From NCBI GenBank assembly GCA_030605085.1, contig JAUWBH010000029.1:1-42839 (forward strand): DNA of 42,839 nucleotides. The letters are read 5' to 3'. The DNA is from Promethearchaeota archaeon. GTDB taxonomy: Archaea; Asgardarchaeota; Lokiarchaeia; Sigynarchaeales; SOKP01. The notes beneath the pieces are model-generated. The model was given only the letters and a program-made list of their open reading frames with translations, had not been told where the DNA came from and did no database searches. Below are positions 1-8,109 of this stretch, piece after piece (the first letter of the stretch is position 1; each line of letters starts with the position of its first letter). The translations under genes were made by a program, and so were the position numbers.

Positions 1-90
1 AAGACCGACAAATATCTAAGATTAACGGATTCAGAACTTGGCGAATTGGAGATAAAAGACGAAGAAAAAATGGTAGAAAGATTTTATTAA
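1..90 (+). CDS. C-terminal end of an unidentified protein (partial)
   Basis: The first frame is open from the window edge to a TAA at 88-90 and encodes 29 charged residues that include LTDSELGELEIKDEE. The frame then continues for 21 more sense codons (91-153) before a second stop, so the stop at 88-90 may or may not be the true end. The 5' part lies outside the window and no family is recognisable. Confidence 0.4.
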   Translation, partial: KTDKYLRLTDSELGELEIKDEEKMVERFY

Positions 91-307
91 CACCTATCGT
101 TGATAGATCTTATAAATGATCCTTCTTTTGTAAAATTAGCCGAATTACATTTATAAAATCTTAAATTAACAATATACATCAGGTTTAACTTGAGGAGATA
201 AAAATATTCATTTTGCTAAATTTGCTGAATCTACATATATACAAAATGAAAGGACACATTTAGCTTTAGAATTACAATTGTAATATTGTAATCCTTTTTC
301 TTAATTT

Positions 308-1021
308 CTAATACTCTAGTTTAGATCCTATCCCATAATAAATTAACAGACCAGATGTAAGAGAAATCGGTAACACAATAATAGTCCATACGATTATGAA
401 AATTGGATTGTCCCATGTAATATAAATTAAACCTCCATAAAATGCTGCTGTCATTCCGCAATAACCGGTATAAAAAAATAATAACTTTTTTTTTAATTCT
501 TCATCATTAAAGAATTTATATATTTTTATAAATAAAATAGTAAAAGGGATAATTATAAAACACATTATAAACATACTTACTGTAACAAGAAGAGCCCATG
601 TCCATTTGGGTTTCCAATCTGTAGTTTCATTAATGGTGAACCCCCCTGGAATAGAAAGATTTAATAGAATTAAAATCACATAGATAATTAGAAATATTAG
701 CGTCGCTTTTCTTGATATACGAGCTCCAAATTTTAACAAAAAGTAGTTAAATAATACAAGAAAAATTTGTCCAAGTAAGAGACAAAAGACGGTGAAAAAA
801 TACAATATGTATACCAACGGATTTATTCTGAGAGGTAAGTAAATAGCGTTTAGGATTAATCCTATAGACATTATGATGTAAAAAGACGCCAACGATAGAG
901 TTAACTCGTTTCTGTTTCTTCTTAAAATTTTATATGCGACAAGTAAAAAAATGAAAATTATTATTGCGTACACAACATAAATTATAAAAATCCTTCCTAA
1001 ATCAATTATTGATTGTGTCAA
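308..1021 (-). CDS. Seven-helix membrane protein, family copy 1
   Basis: The 237-residue protein has about seven hydrophobic segments (near residues 8-30, 42-64, 68-95, 104-125, 140-165, 178-200, 206-230), so it is an integral membrane protein. After the fourth segment it carries the loop PGGFTINETTDWKPKW, which recurs with small changes in the proteins at 2840-3529 and 10478-11251. The last helix ends in SGLLIYYGIG, also shared. The start is TTG, with GGGAG about 14 nt upstream and no better start nearby. It is transcribed away from the GNAT gene at 1504. The 7TM layout resembles sensory input domains of membrane receptors, but no output domain is attached. Function is unknown; membership of a local paralogous family is seen directly. 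Confidence 0.75.
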   Translation of the reverse strand: MTQSIIDLGRIFIIYVVYAIIIFIFLLVAYKILRRNRNELTLSLASFYIIMSIGLILNAIYLPLRINPLVYILYFFTVFCLLLGQIFLVLFNYFLLKFGARISRKATLIFLIIYVILILLNLSIPGGFTINETTDWKPKWTWALLVTVSMFIMCFIIIPFTILFIKIYKFFNDEELKKKLLFFYTGYCGMTAAFYGGLIYITWDNPIFIIVWTIIVLPISLTSGLLIYYGIGSKLEY

Positions 1022-1503
1022 ATATCCGTACTCCCAAATTTAAGTCTCTTACATATTTTATCCAAATTTCAATAGAAAGAAAAAATGCCTCTTTTCATTT
1101 TTAATTAATTATACACATTTAAATTTTAGTTTTTTACAATAAATATCACTGTAAGTACCGAACATATGTAGAGAATAGGTCTTTTTCGCTTAATGAGGCA
1201 TATAATATTGGGACATGAAATTTTAAAGATTTACATCTTGTTAAGTGAAAATTAATACATATTCGCAATTAAATGACTTCCAATATTAAAATAACTTAAA
1301 TTTATAACCAAAGCCGAAAAAAATTAAGAAATAAAAGAAATATTATGTAAACATGATGATTTATTTAATCTTATTTTTATCTATCACATTGAATTGTTTG
1401 TGTGCAAAAAACTAATCTTTATAAACACCAAAAACGAGTTACAAAGTAGAAGAATATAAGAGAAGTTTAGCTAATAATAACTTTATGGGACATTAATTAA
1501 GAA
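1022..1503. other. Divergent intergenic region between 7TM copy 1 and GNAT gene
   Basis: About 480 bases without a convincing gene. It must hold the promoters of two divergent genes. A TATA-like string CTTTATAAAC lies near 1415-1426, roughly 80 bases before the GNAT start. On the minus strand AAATTTGG occurs twice upstream of the 7TM gene. Nothing else stands out. Confidence 0.4.
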
Positions 1504-2652
1504 ATGAAATTTGAAGACTTTTTAATAAGGAATTTTGAAAAAGAAGATGCCGACCATATTTTTAAATTGTATAAAGAAGAATACGAATCGTACTTTGATT
1601 TTAGTACCTCAAAAGATTTATGCGAGTATTCGCTTAAAGAGACCACTCTTTCAATGGTAGTAGAGTATAAGAACGAACCTATAGGGGCATATTTCGTAGG
1701 ATATAGTCCCAAACAAAAGTTAGGTTACGCTCATGGGTTAATAATAAGGAAAAAATATAGAGGTTCCGATATTTACAAACATTTTATGATAAATCCAAAA
1801 AATTTTAAGAACTTGTTATCTCAAATATTCAGCAAATTTAACGATGTGGATATGTTTATTTCTACAGCTAGAGGGTATTCAAGGTCAGCAAATACTTCTT
1901 TCGATTTAATGGGTGGGGATTACGTTGGATTAGTCCCATGTATGCATAAAACTACTAGTACCAAAGTTTCTACTACTACTAAAGTTATGAGGGAACCAGG
2001 TATTCTTAGAGCTTTATATCCACAGACCAAGGAATTATATCACGAATTTTACAATAAAGATTTATTCGAAGGTTGGACTTCACCCGAAATAATTCCAGAA
2101 ATAAAGTTAATAACGAGGACAGTTCTTCAACTACTTAATATAAAAAAAAAAGAAAATCCAAAAATTAGAAACATAAATATCTCTCCCGAACCTATACTTA
2201 AAGACTTTGAAAGGTTAGATGTTGAAAATAATCTCGTAAGTCTAAAATCAGAAGAGAACGAAGTTGTAATAACCATTAATAGAGAAGATTCTTCGGCTAA
2301 CATTGATTTAAAGGTAGACCAAGCGTCCGTATTGTATACCCTTATGTCAAAAGCGTTAGTTATCCTAAAAGAGATAGAGATAATAACTGTAGATGTAGGG
2401 TCTATTGAAGAACAAAAAGTTTTTCACAATCTTGGGTTCAGTGCTATTGGTTACACACCATTGTTAAGGTTAATAGATAATAGACGATACGACGTATTTA
2501 AATTCATTAAATTAAGTTCGTTAAAAGATTTGCTAATACAAAAAAAAAATCTTTTTCTAATTCAAAAAGGTTACAAGCTAAGGAAAATAGCTGATGTAGT
2601 CTTTAATTCGCTCGCTATACCCTATAAAATGAGTTTTTTAGCTAATTTGTAA
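1504..2652 (+). CDS. Tandem GNAT-fold acetyltransferase-like protein
   Basis: The 382-residue protein has an N-terminal GNAT-like module (about 5-150). It opens with RNFEKEDADHIFKLYKEEY, has a strand with NEPIGAYFVGY, and then GLIIRKKYRGSDIYK near residues 77-91, which matches the acetyl-CoA-binding loop region where a basic R/K-x-x-R/G-x-G/S run is expected. A second, weaker module (about 230-360) ends in FHNLGFSAIGYTP, the usual last GNAT strand. The same two-module order is found in residues 51-390 of the protein at 8110-10356, so the two are homologous. It lies 187 bases upstream of 7TM copy 2 on the same strand. Substrate unknown; acetyltransferase activity is inferred from fold only. 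Confidence 0.7.
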   Translation: MKFEDFLIRNFEKEDADHIFKLYKEEYESYFDFSTSKDLCEYSLKETTLSMVVEYKNEPIGAYFVGYSPKQKLGYAHGLIIRKKYRGSDIYKHFMINPKNFKNLLSQIFSKFNDVDMFISTARGYSRSANTSFDLMGGDYVGLVPCMHKTTSTKVSTTTKVMREPGILRALYPQTKELYHEFYNKDLFEGWTSPEIIPEIKLITRTVLQLLNIKKKENPKIRNINISPEPILKDFERLDVENNLVSLKSEENEVVITINREDSSANIDLKVDQASVLYTLMSKALVILKEIEIITVDVGSIEEQKVFHNLGFSAIGYTPLLRLIDNRRYDVFKFIKLSSLKDLLIQKKNLFLIQKGYKLRKIADVVFNSLAIPYKMSFLANL

Positions 2653-2803
2653 AATTTTTATCGATCAGAAAAAATTTATATTTGACAGAAATATAAAATT
2701 AATTATTCCACAAGAAAAAATGATCGAGCTATAAGTGACGAAAATTAATGTTTTTATATCTTTGTAAATCGAAAGATAATAAACATATTAATAAAATCTA
2801 CTA

Positions 2804-2839
2804 ATTAAAGTTAAAATTATTTTCGAATTAAACTTTAAT
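2804..2839 (+). promoter_or_regulatory. Inverted repeat flush with the start of 7TM copy 2
   Basis: ATTAAAGTT at 2804-2812 and its exact reverse complement AACTTTAAT at 2831-2839 flank 18 bases and end directly at the ATG at 2840. The repeat could be an operator or an mRNA hairpin that masks the start. It is AT-only apart from one G/C pair per arm, so chance cannot be excluded. A TATA-like TTTTATATC lies near 2751-2759. Confidence 0.3.
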
Positions 2840-3529
2840 ATGGATTATTTAAGGGTTACGAGGATAATCCTCTTTTTCGGCTTCATTTCTGCGATATTTT
2901 TATATCTAGCCGTTAAAACCATTTGGAGGAACGACAGTGCGCATTCAAAATACTTGTTTAGCTTTTATTTAACTCAAACTTTAGTATTCGTAATAAACCT
3001 CGTTTATCTGTTCATTTTCGTTGAACATATTGTACATTTTATGTATTTGGTCTTAATCTTCGTTGGTAGTTTAGGACTCGGACTAATATTTCTGTTTAAT
3101 TGGATGTTAATTAGTCCGATGGAGAGTCGTTCTTTGCATAGAACGCGCATTTTTTACATTCTAATATACGCTTCATTATTGTGTTGCATGTTCTTTTTTC
3201 CAGAAAATGTAACTATTAACGAAAATACCCAATGGGCGCCCGTGTGGAGTTTTTACTTTACAGTATACATAATTGCTATAAATTTTTTTATGGCAGTATG
3301 CCCTTTAATTGTAATTTCAATAAGATCTGTTAAAAGAATCAAAGATAAAAGTTTAAAACGAAAATTTCTGTGTTATTGTCTATCGCTATATTTATATTTC
3401 GTTGTCCTCTGTTTGACCGCAGTTTTAAATTATTTAAATATGGATTCTTTAAACCTGTTATATTTTTTAATAGGGATGATTTTGCTCCCTTCTGGATATT
3501 TAATGTATCGCGGAATGAATAAAATATAA
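2840..3529 (+). CDS. Seven-helix membrane protein, family copy 2
   Basis: The 229-residue protein is strongly hydrophobic with about seven membrane segments. Like the other two copies it has, after the fourth segment, the loop PENVTINENTQWAPVWSF, and it ends in LLPSGYLMYRGMNK. It starts with ATG at 2840. It follows the GNAT gene on the same strand (187-base gap) and precedes a small winged-helix-like gene. It is the most divergent copy: G-G before the TINE motif is replaced by E-N. No enzymatic or signalling domain is fused to it, so if it is a sensor it must act through a partner. The neighbouring GNAT protein is the obvious candidate, but this is inference. Confidence 0.72.
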   Translation: MDYLRVTRIILFFGFISAIFLYLAVKTIWRNDSAHSKYLFSFYLTQTLVFVINLVYLFIFVEHIVHFMYLVLIFVGSLGLGLIFLFNWMLISPMESRSLHRTRIFYILIYASLLCCMFFFPENVTINENTQWAPVWSFYFTVYIIAINFFMAVCPLIVISIRSVKRIKDKSLKRKFLCYCLSLYLYFVVLCLTAVLNYLNMDSLNLLYFLIGMILLPSGYLMYRGMNKI

Positions 3530-3610
3530 AATAAAATATAAAAAAAATTGTAAGTGTATAAATATAAAAAGTAATATATAAGAATTATAAATTATAAAAG
3601 AAGATGAATA

Positions 3611-3874
3611 ATGAGAGCGCCTGCGAGATTCATATCTGGACCAATAAAAATTTCGGATAATGCCTTAATTCAGTTTGGGAGACATCGAAAAATATTCAAA
3701 ATGAAAGACATTATTAGTAGATTTTTAGAAATCTACCACATTAAAAACGGAATCCTTGAAGACGATGAAGAAGTAATAAAAAAACAGGTCGAATCAAAAG
3801 TTAACGGTTTAATTGAGAAAAATGTGTTTAAAAAAGATGGTAACTACATTTTAATAAACCCTAAAGTATTTTAA
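3611..3874 (+). CDS. Small winged-helix-like protein
   Basis: This 87-residue basic protein ends in a helix-strand-turn-strand pattern (LIEKNVFKKDGNYILINP) typical of a winged-helix recognition helix plus wing. An RBS-like GAAGATGA lies just before the ATG. It follows 7TM copy 2 by 81 bases on the same strand. It could be a local regulator or protein-interaction wHTH. The family is not recognised beyond the fold guess. Confidence 0.5.
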   Translation: MRAPARFISGPIKISDNALIQFGRHRKIFKMKDIISRFLEIYHIKNGILEDDEEVIKKQVESKVNGLIEKNVFKKDGNYILINPKVF

Positions 3875-4025
3875 TTGTAGTTTATAATTAAAAAAACTCT
3901 GAAAATAACTCAATTTTACTATAAACTGAAGTTTTAAATTAATATTATGTGTTTAAATTCGTTCAATAAAGAACTTATTAAAAAATGAAGTAACTTTAAA
4001 TTAAAACAATGTTAAAGAGAAAAAA

Positions 4026-5819
4026 TTAACAATACACCGAAATCCCTTTTTTCTTAAATTCTCTTGATAAGTTATGAAGATCTTCAATATTATCGTTATC
4101 ATTTAACCATATCTTCTTAAGCGAGGGAAGATCTTTTAGATTTTCTGGAATTCTTTTTAATTTATTTCTCCATAAATTTAATTCTTTAAGCGATTTAAGA
4201 GATGCGATTAATTTTACATCTTGAAGAAAATTCCAACCCAATTTTAATTTTTCAAGAGAATTTAATGATCCAATCCATTCAGGGATTTTTTCCAAGCGAT
4301 TATAATTAAAATTTAAAATTTTTAGAGAGGGGAGGGAGCTTAGTGACTTTGGAAAAAAAGTAAAATTATTGTATTCTAAATTTAAAGACTCAAGTGAAGA
4401 TAAAGAGCTAAATGTCTCAGGTAAGGACGACAAATAACGATTCCCTCTTAAATTAAGTATTTTAAGCGCTTTTAAGGATTTGATCGATTCTGGAATAGAT
4501 TCTTGATGTTTTCCTAATTGATTCATTTCTAAATATAGATTTTTAAGGGATGTTAATTTTCCTATCGATTTTGGGAGGTAAGTTAATTGATTGTGCCCTA
4601 AATTTAGTTTTTCGAGAGAAACCAGATTCTTAAGCAAGGAATCTGGTAGAACTTTTATGAGATTCTTCGTTAAATCGAGGTACTTTAAACTCTTAAGATT
4701 TTTAAGAGTTTGGGGAAGATTAGATAATTGATTACAATTTAAGTATAAATTTTGAAGTGAGCCGAGCTTTCCTATAGAATCAGGGAGATCGGTTAGTTTG
4801 TTTCCCTCTACATCTAAATATTGAAGAGATCCAAGATTTCCTGTAGTTTTAGGAATTTTAATTAATTCATTATGGTTTAAATTTAGATACTGAAGTGAAT
4901 TAATATATCCAATCTTTTTTGGAAGTGTCTCCAACAAATTCTCAGATAAGTCTAAATGTTTAAGGTTTGCAAGATTATATATTGAGTCTGGAAGATTAGT
5001 TAAATTATTATTGCTTAAATTAAATTTCTCAAGTGATGTAAGAGAATCAATTTCTTTTGGAAGTCCAGTTAATTCATTATTAGATAAATCAATCGATTTG
5101 ATAGATGTAAGAGATCCAATTGATCTTGGAAGATTTTTTAATTTATTTTGGTATAATCTTAAAATTTTTATTGAGCCTAATGATCCTATTGAAGTTGGGA
5201 GGCTTGTTAAACGATTCCTTCCTAAATCAAGAAGTTCGAGAGAAGAGAGATTCCCAATAGATTTTGGAAGCTGATTTAAGTGATTTCTATTTACCGATAA
5301 TTCTTTAAGAAAACTAAGAGATCCGATTGATTTTGGCAAGGTCGTCAGTTTATTACAATTCAAATGCAATTTTTTTAGAGTCGAAGCTTTTCCGATTATA
5401 TCAGGAAGTTTCGTTAAACCACAATAATAAAGACCTAAGCCTGTTAAGCGTTCATTATCTCCAATTGTAAACCCAATGGAAACTTGATTAATTGTCGTAA
5501 TCATAGGTATTATCATGCCTGTTTCTTTTTCAAGAAATTCTAATACTCTGATGTCTTCTGGGATCATCCTCTTTTTAATCTTTTCTACAGCAATCTTAAT
5601 TTTTTCAAGCTCTTCTTTTATTCGTTCTTGTTCTTTTCTTTTTCTTTCAAGTTCAATTTTTCTTTTCTCGTCACGAAAGCATTTACAACAATAAAATTGC
5701 AAATAAGAGCAATCCCATAGTCGTTCTAATCGTTCTGGAGCGATTAATCGGTTTGTGTGACATAAATCTTTAAAGTTTAGGGGGGTTTTACAAGCCCAGC
5801 AATATCTTTTTTTAGGATT
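4026..5819 (-). CDS. Leucine-rich repeat protein with cysteine-rich N-terminus; 5' end damaged
   Basis: From the only usable start, TTG at 5702, the protein is 558 residues. A charged coiled-coil (about 10-45) is followed by roughly 20 LRRs of 23 residues from about residue 85 to 545, consensus LxxLxLxxNxLxxLPxSIGxL. The same frame stays open upstream to 5819 and encodes KRYCWACKTPLNFKDLC, matching the CWSC...FKDFC module of the LRR protein at 19008-20012. So 5702 is not the natural start. Upstream of an A7 run at 5807-5813 the matching sequence (GDKILKK) continues in another frame, and a stop sits at 5820-5822. Either a one-base indel breaks the gene or the 5' end is decayed. LRRs normally bind proteins; the partner is unknown. 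Confidence 0.8.
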   Translation of the reverse strand, partial: NPKKRYCWACKTPLNFKDLCHTNRLIAPERLERLWDCSYLQFYCCKCFRDEKRKIELERKRKEQERIKEELEKIKIAVEKIKKRMIPEDIRVLEFLEKETGMIIPMITTINQVSIGFTIGDNERLTGLGLYYCGLTKLPDIIGKASTLKKLHLNCNKLTTLPKSIGSLSFLKELSVNRNHLNQLPKSIGNLSSLELLDLGRNRLTSLPTSIGSLGSIKILRLYQNKLKNLPRSIGSLTSIKSIDLSNNELTGLPKEIDSLTSLEKFNLSNNNLTNLPDSIYNLANLKHLDLSENLLETLPKKIGYINSLQYLNLNHNELIKIPKTTGNLGSLQYLDVEGNKLTDLPDSIGKLGSLQNLYLNCNQLSNLPQTLKNLKSLKYLDLTKNLIKVLPDSLLKNLVSLEKLNLGHNQLTYLPKSIGKLTSLKNLYLEMNQLGKHQESIPESIKSLKALKILNLRGNRYLSSLPETFSSLSSLESLNLEYNNFTFFPKSLSSLPSLKILNFNYNRLEKIPEWIGSLNSLEKLKLGWNFLQDVKLIASLKSLKELNLWRNKLKRIPENLKDLPSLKKIWLNDNDNIEDLHNLSREFKKKGISVYC

Positions 5820-5986
5820 TTATCCCCTTTTGTGGTCGTTGTTATCTTCTTTTTCCCAATTTTAATTAATTTCAGTTATTATCTTAATAAACCTTTATAT
5901 ATTTATTTTTTTTGAAGATAAGATTAAAGGAATTTGATCTAGCAAACTGAAAAAAAAAGGGTCTTAATTGAAACTAAAATTATTTA

Positions 5987-6196
5987 TTATTCTTTAGTTA
6001 GAGTAATTTCCGCTGAAAATCCGGGAATAACACCTTCATAGTCAACAAGACCTTTTTCTTTCATTTTTTTCAAAATAAGGCGTACTCCCTCAAATTCATT
6101 AGCACATAATTCCTGTAATGCCTTGTATCCTAATTTACCGTTATTTTCTTTTAATTTTTCTAAGATAAATTTTTCTTCGTTAGATGTATTTTCCAT
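5987..6196 (-). CDS. Small winged-helix DNA-binding-like protein
   Basis: The 69-residue protein reads as a single winged helix: helix 1 (EEKFILEKLKENNG), helices 2-3 (YKALQELCANEFEGVRLILKKM) and a wing (KGLVDYEGVIPGFSAEITL). It starts with ATG and lies 30 bases downstream of the gene at 6227-6493 on the same strand, so the two probably form an operon. A role in transcription or nucleic-acid binding is inferred from the fold. Confidence 0.65.
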   Translation of the reverse strand: MENTSNEEKFILEKLKENNGKLGYKALQELCANEFEGVRLILKKMKEKGLVDYEGVIPGFSAEITLTKE

Positions 6197-6226
6197 ATTA
6201 TTATATTAAATTAAGATTAAAAAAAT

Positions 6227-6493
6227 CTAATCGTCATATTTAATTTTTTTAAATTTTTTTAATGTTTGGTTGTAAATGCTAAAGAATTCATCTAAATACT
6301 TTTTTTGTTTTTTCTTGGATAAAAATGCTAATTCTTTTGCTATTAGCTTTTTCTTTTCTTCAGAGATATCTAATTTCAACAATTTCTCTCTTATCTCTTT
6401 AGATAAGACCGAAAATATTCTTGAAAAGTATTTTTTTACAACCTTAATATCTTCTAAATCTTTTGCACTATTATTGTTATTAATACTTATCAC
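6227..6493 (-). CDS. Small helical protein of unknown function
   Basis: This 88-residue protein is predicted all-helical and lysine-rich, containing LDISEEKKKLIAKELAFL and SKKKQKKYLDEFFSIYN. It lies upstream of the winged-helix gene at 5987-6196 with a 30-base gap, so it is probably the first gene of a two-gene operon. I do not recognise a family. Confidence 0.55.
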   Translation of the reverse strand: MISINNNNSAKDLEDIKVVKKYFSRIFSVLSKEIREKLLKLDISEEKKKLIAKELAFLSKKKQKKYLDEFFSIYNQTLKKFKKIKYDD

Positions 6494-7080
6494 TAATCTT
6501 TTTCAAAATATCTAATTAAAGAATATGAAGTTATTATAATAAAAAAATAGGAGTCCAATCCTTCAGATTTCATTTAGAACAATATACGATTTTATTAATT
6601 TTTTGCATTATCTTTTTGTAATAAAAGTCTCTAAATTATTTACAAATACTACTAAAAATTACATCTGAACACATCGATATTCATTCGGAACTTAAAGAAA
6701 TTAAAATCTATATATGGATAGCGAGGGTATCTTCAGCTGTTGTTACTAACTTATATTAACAATTTCTATTTTTGAACCGTATCATAACCTTTTTTAAAAG
6801 ATTTTTATCGTTTTTTACACGTAATATATCAAATATACTCGCGTATATTTAGTCTTGATATTATTGGCCTTGCCGAGAATAATTTATTAATTTATCAGGT
6901 TCAAAAAATTGGAGCTTATCTATTCTGGAGATAAAGAATTTAATATCATTGAGATGTGAAATACAAAAAGCAGAGGTTTAAATATAATTATTTATACTTT
7001 TTTTCCATATAAATATTAGAAAATAATACCATGCAAAGATATATTAATGTATTAATAAATATGATAGAGGGTGTATAATT
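6494..7080. other. Intergenic region
   Basis: About 590 bases with no gene I can support. A TATA-like GGTTTAAATATAA lies near 6975-6987, about 95 bases before the TTG of the next gene. A short open stretch around 6840-6940 on the plus strand has no start and is not convincing. Confidence 0.35.
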
Positions 7081-7425
7081 TTGATTGAAAAAAATTATTT
7101 CAATATCAATGGTAATTTAAAAACAGTAGAGATCAAGCAGACAAACGATAAATGTAATGTAATCTTACGAGAAATAAATGCCCATTCTCACAGAAAATAT
7201 CCTAGACATTTCATCATTTCTATTTCATATAAAGATAACTTTTACTCAATAAAATCCTTTGAAATTCGTACTAATAATATTAAAGAAGAGGAACTTAAGA
7301 AAATTTACCCGAGTGTAGAAGTAAAAGGAGAGAGCGACGATAAAAGCATAAGAAAAGACTTAAAAAAAATAATTGAAAGCAAAAATAATTTTAAATTAAT
7401 AGGTAATTATCCTTGTAGATTTTAA
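7081..7425 (+). CDS. Hypothetical protein
   Basis: The 114-residue protein starts at TTG with GAGGGTG about 9 bases upstream, a good archaeal Shine-Dalgarno. It looks like a small mixed alpha/beta domain: strands around residues 5-60 (ending FIISISYKDNFYSIKSFEI) and a lysine-rich helical C-terminus. It contains no known motif. It stands alone, facing the minus-strand gene at 7487. Confidence 0.5.
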   Translation: MIEKNYFNINGNLKTVEIKQTNDKCNVILREINAHSHRKYPRHFIISISYKDNFYSIKSFEIRTNNIKEEELKKIYPSVEVKGESDDKSIRKDLKKIIESKNNFKLIGNYPCRF

Positions 7426-7486
7426 TTTCGTACTTGAACTTTTAATTTTAGACCTGAATTAACACTAACTAATGTATTCATCGTAA

Positions 7487-7744
7487 TTAGTTAAAAAATT
7501 CGGGATACTCCCTTTCAATTTTATTTAGTGTTGATGCTAACAGATAGAGCAGATTTTCGTCTCGATAATCGTTTATAATTTCAGACAATTTGTCTAAAAA
7601 GAGGTTCGCATTTTTAATATCTTGGGTAGTATAGGCGTAGGTTTTGTCTTCAAAAATTAATTTGAATTCTTCCTCAAACCAATGTAATTTTTTTCTAAAT
7701 TCTCTTTCTATATTTTTGTCGACATTAAAATCTGAGCTTAGCAT
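7487..7744 (-). CDS. Hypothetical small helical protein
   Basis: The 85-residue acidic protein is predicted to be two or three helices (REFRKKLHWFEEEFKLIFED, DIKNANLFLDKLSEIINDY, LLYLLASTLNKIEREYPEFF). It begins with ATG. It is convergent with 7081-7425 and divergent from the multi-GNAT gene at 8110. Family not recognised. Confidence 0.5.
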   Translation of the reverse strand: MLSSDFNVDKNIEREFRKKLHWFEEEFKLIFEDKTYAYTTQDIKNANLFLDKLSEIINDYRDENLLYLLASTLNKIEREYPEFFN

Positions 7745-8109
7745 AGGTGATTTATTTCTTTTTTTTTCTTTTTATTTTATAGTGCACATATTTAAAAACC
7801 TATTTTAAACGAAATTTCGCGAATTCATAAAAAATATCATATATATTTTTTATTATAAGAAAGGTATTGGCATTAAGGACGGAGGAGATTACTAAATTTA
7901 CTCATAACAAAGAAAAAAATTAGTCTATTTTTTTTAAAAAATCTTTTTCTAATAGTTATTGAATTTATGTCCATAATTCTAACTTCTAAATTTTGTAGCA
8001 AAAATTTCGGAAATATATAGCCTAAAAAATAACATTTAAATATGTGAATAACGAATTACTAAACGAAACATCTTGTGTAAAAAAAACATAGTATGAGATA
8101 ACAAAAGAA
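7745..8109. other. Divergent intergenic region upstream of multi-GNAT gene
   Basis: About 365 bases without a gene. CATTTAAATATG near 8032-8043 is the best TATA-box candidate for the gene at 8110. Nothing else is recognisable. Confidence 0.3.

Noticed and set aside
1497..1712. 71-aa minus-strand frame
   Set aside because: Lies wholly antisense to the start of the GNAT gene, which has clear domain similarity; no motif of its own.
5011..5274. 87-aa plus-strand frame within the LRR gene
   Set aside because: Periodic antisense of leucine-rich repeats; a shadow.
6830..6945. Start-less plus-strand open stretch
   Set aside because: Short, no start, no recognisable composition; likely chance in AT-rich DNA.
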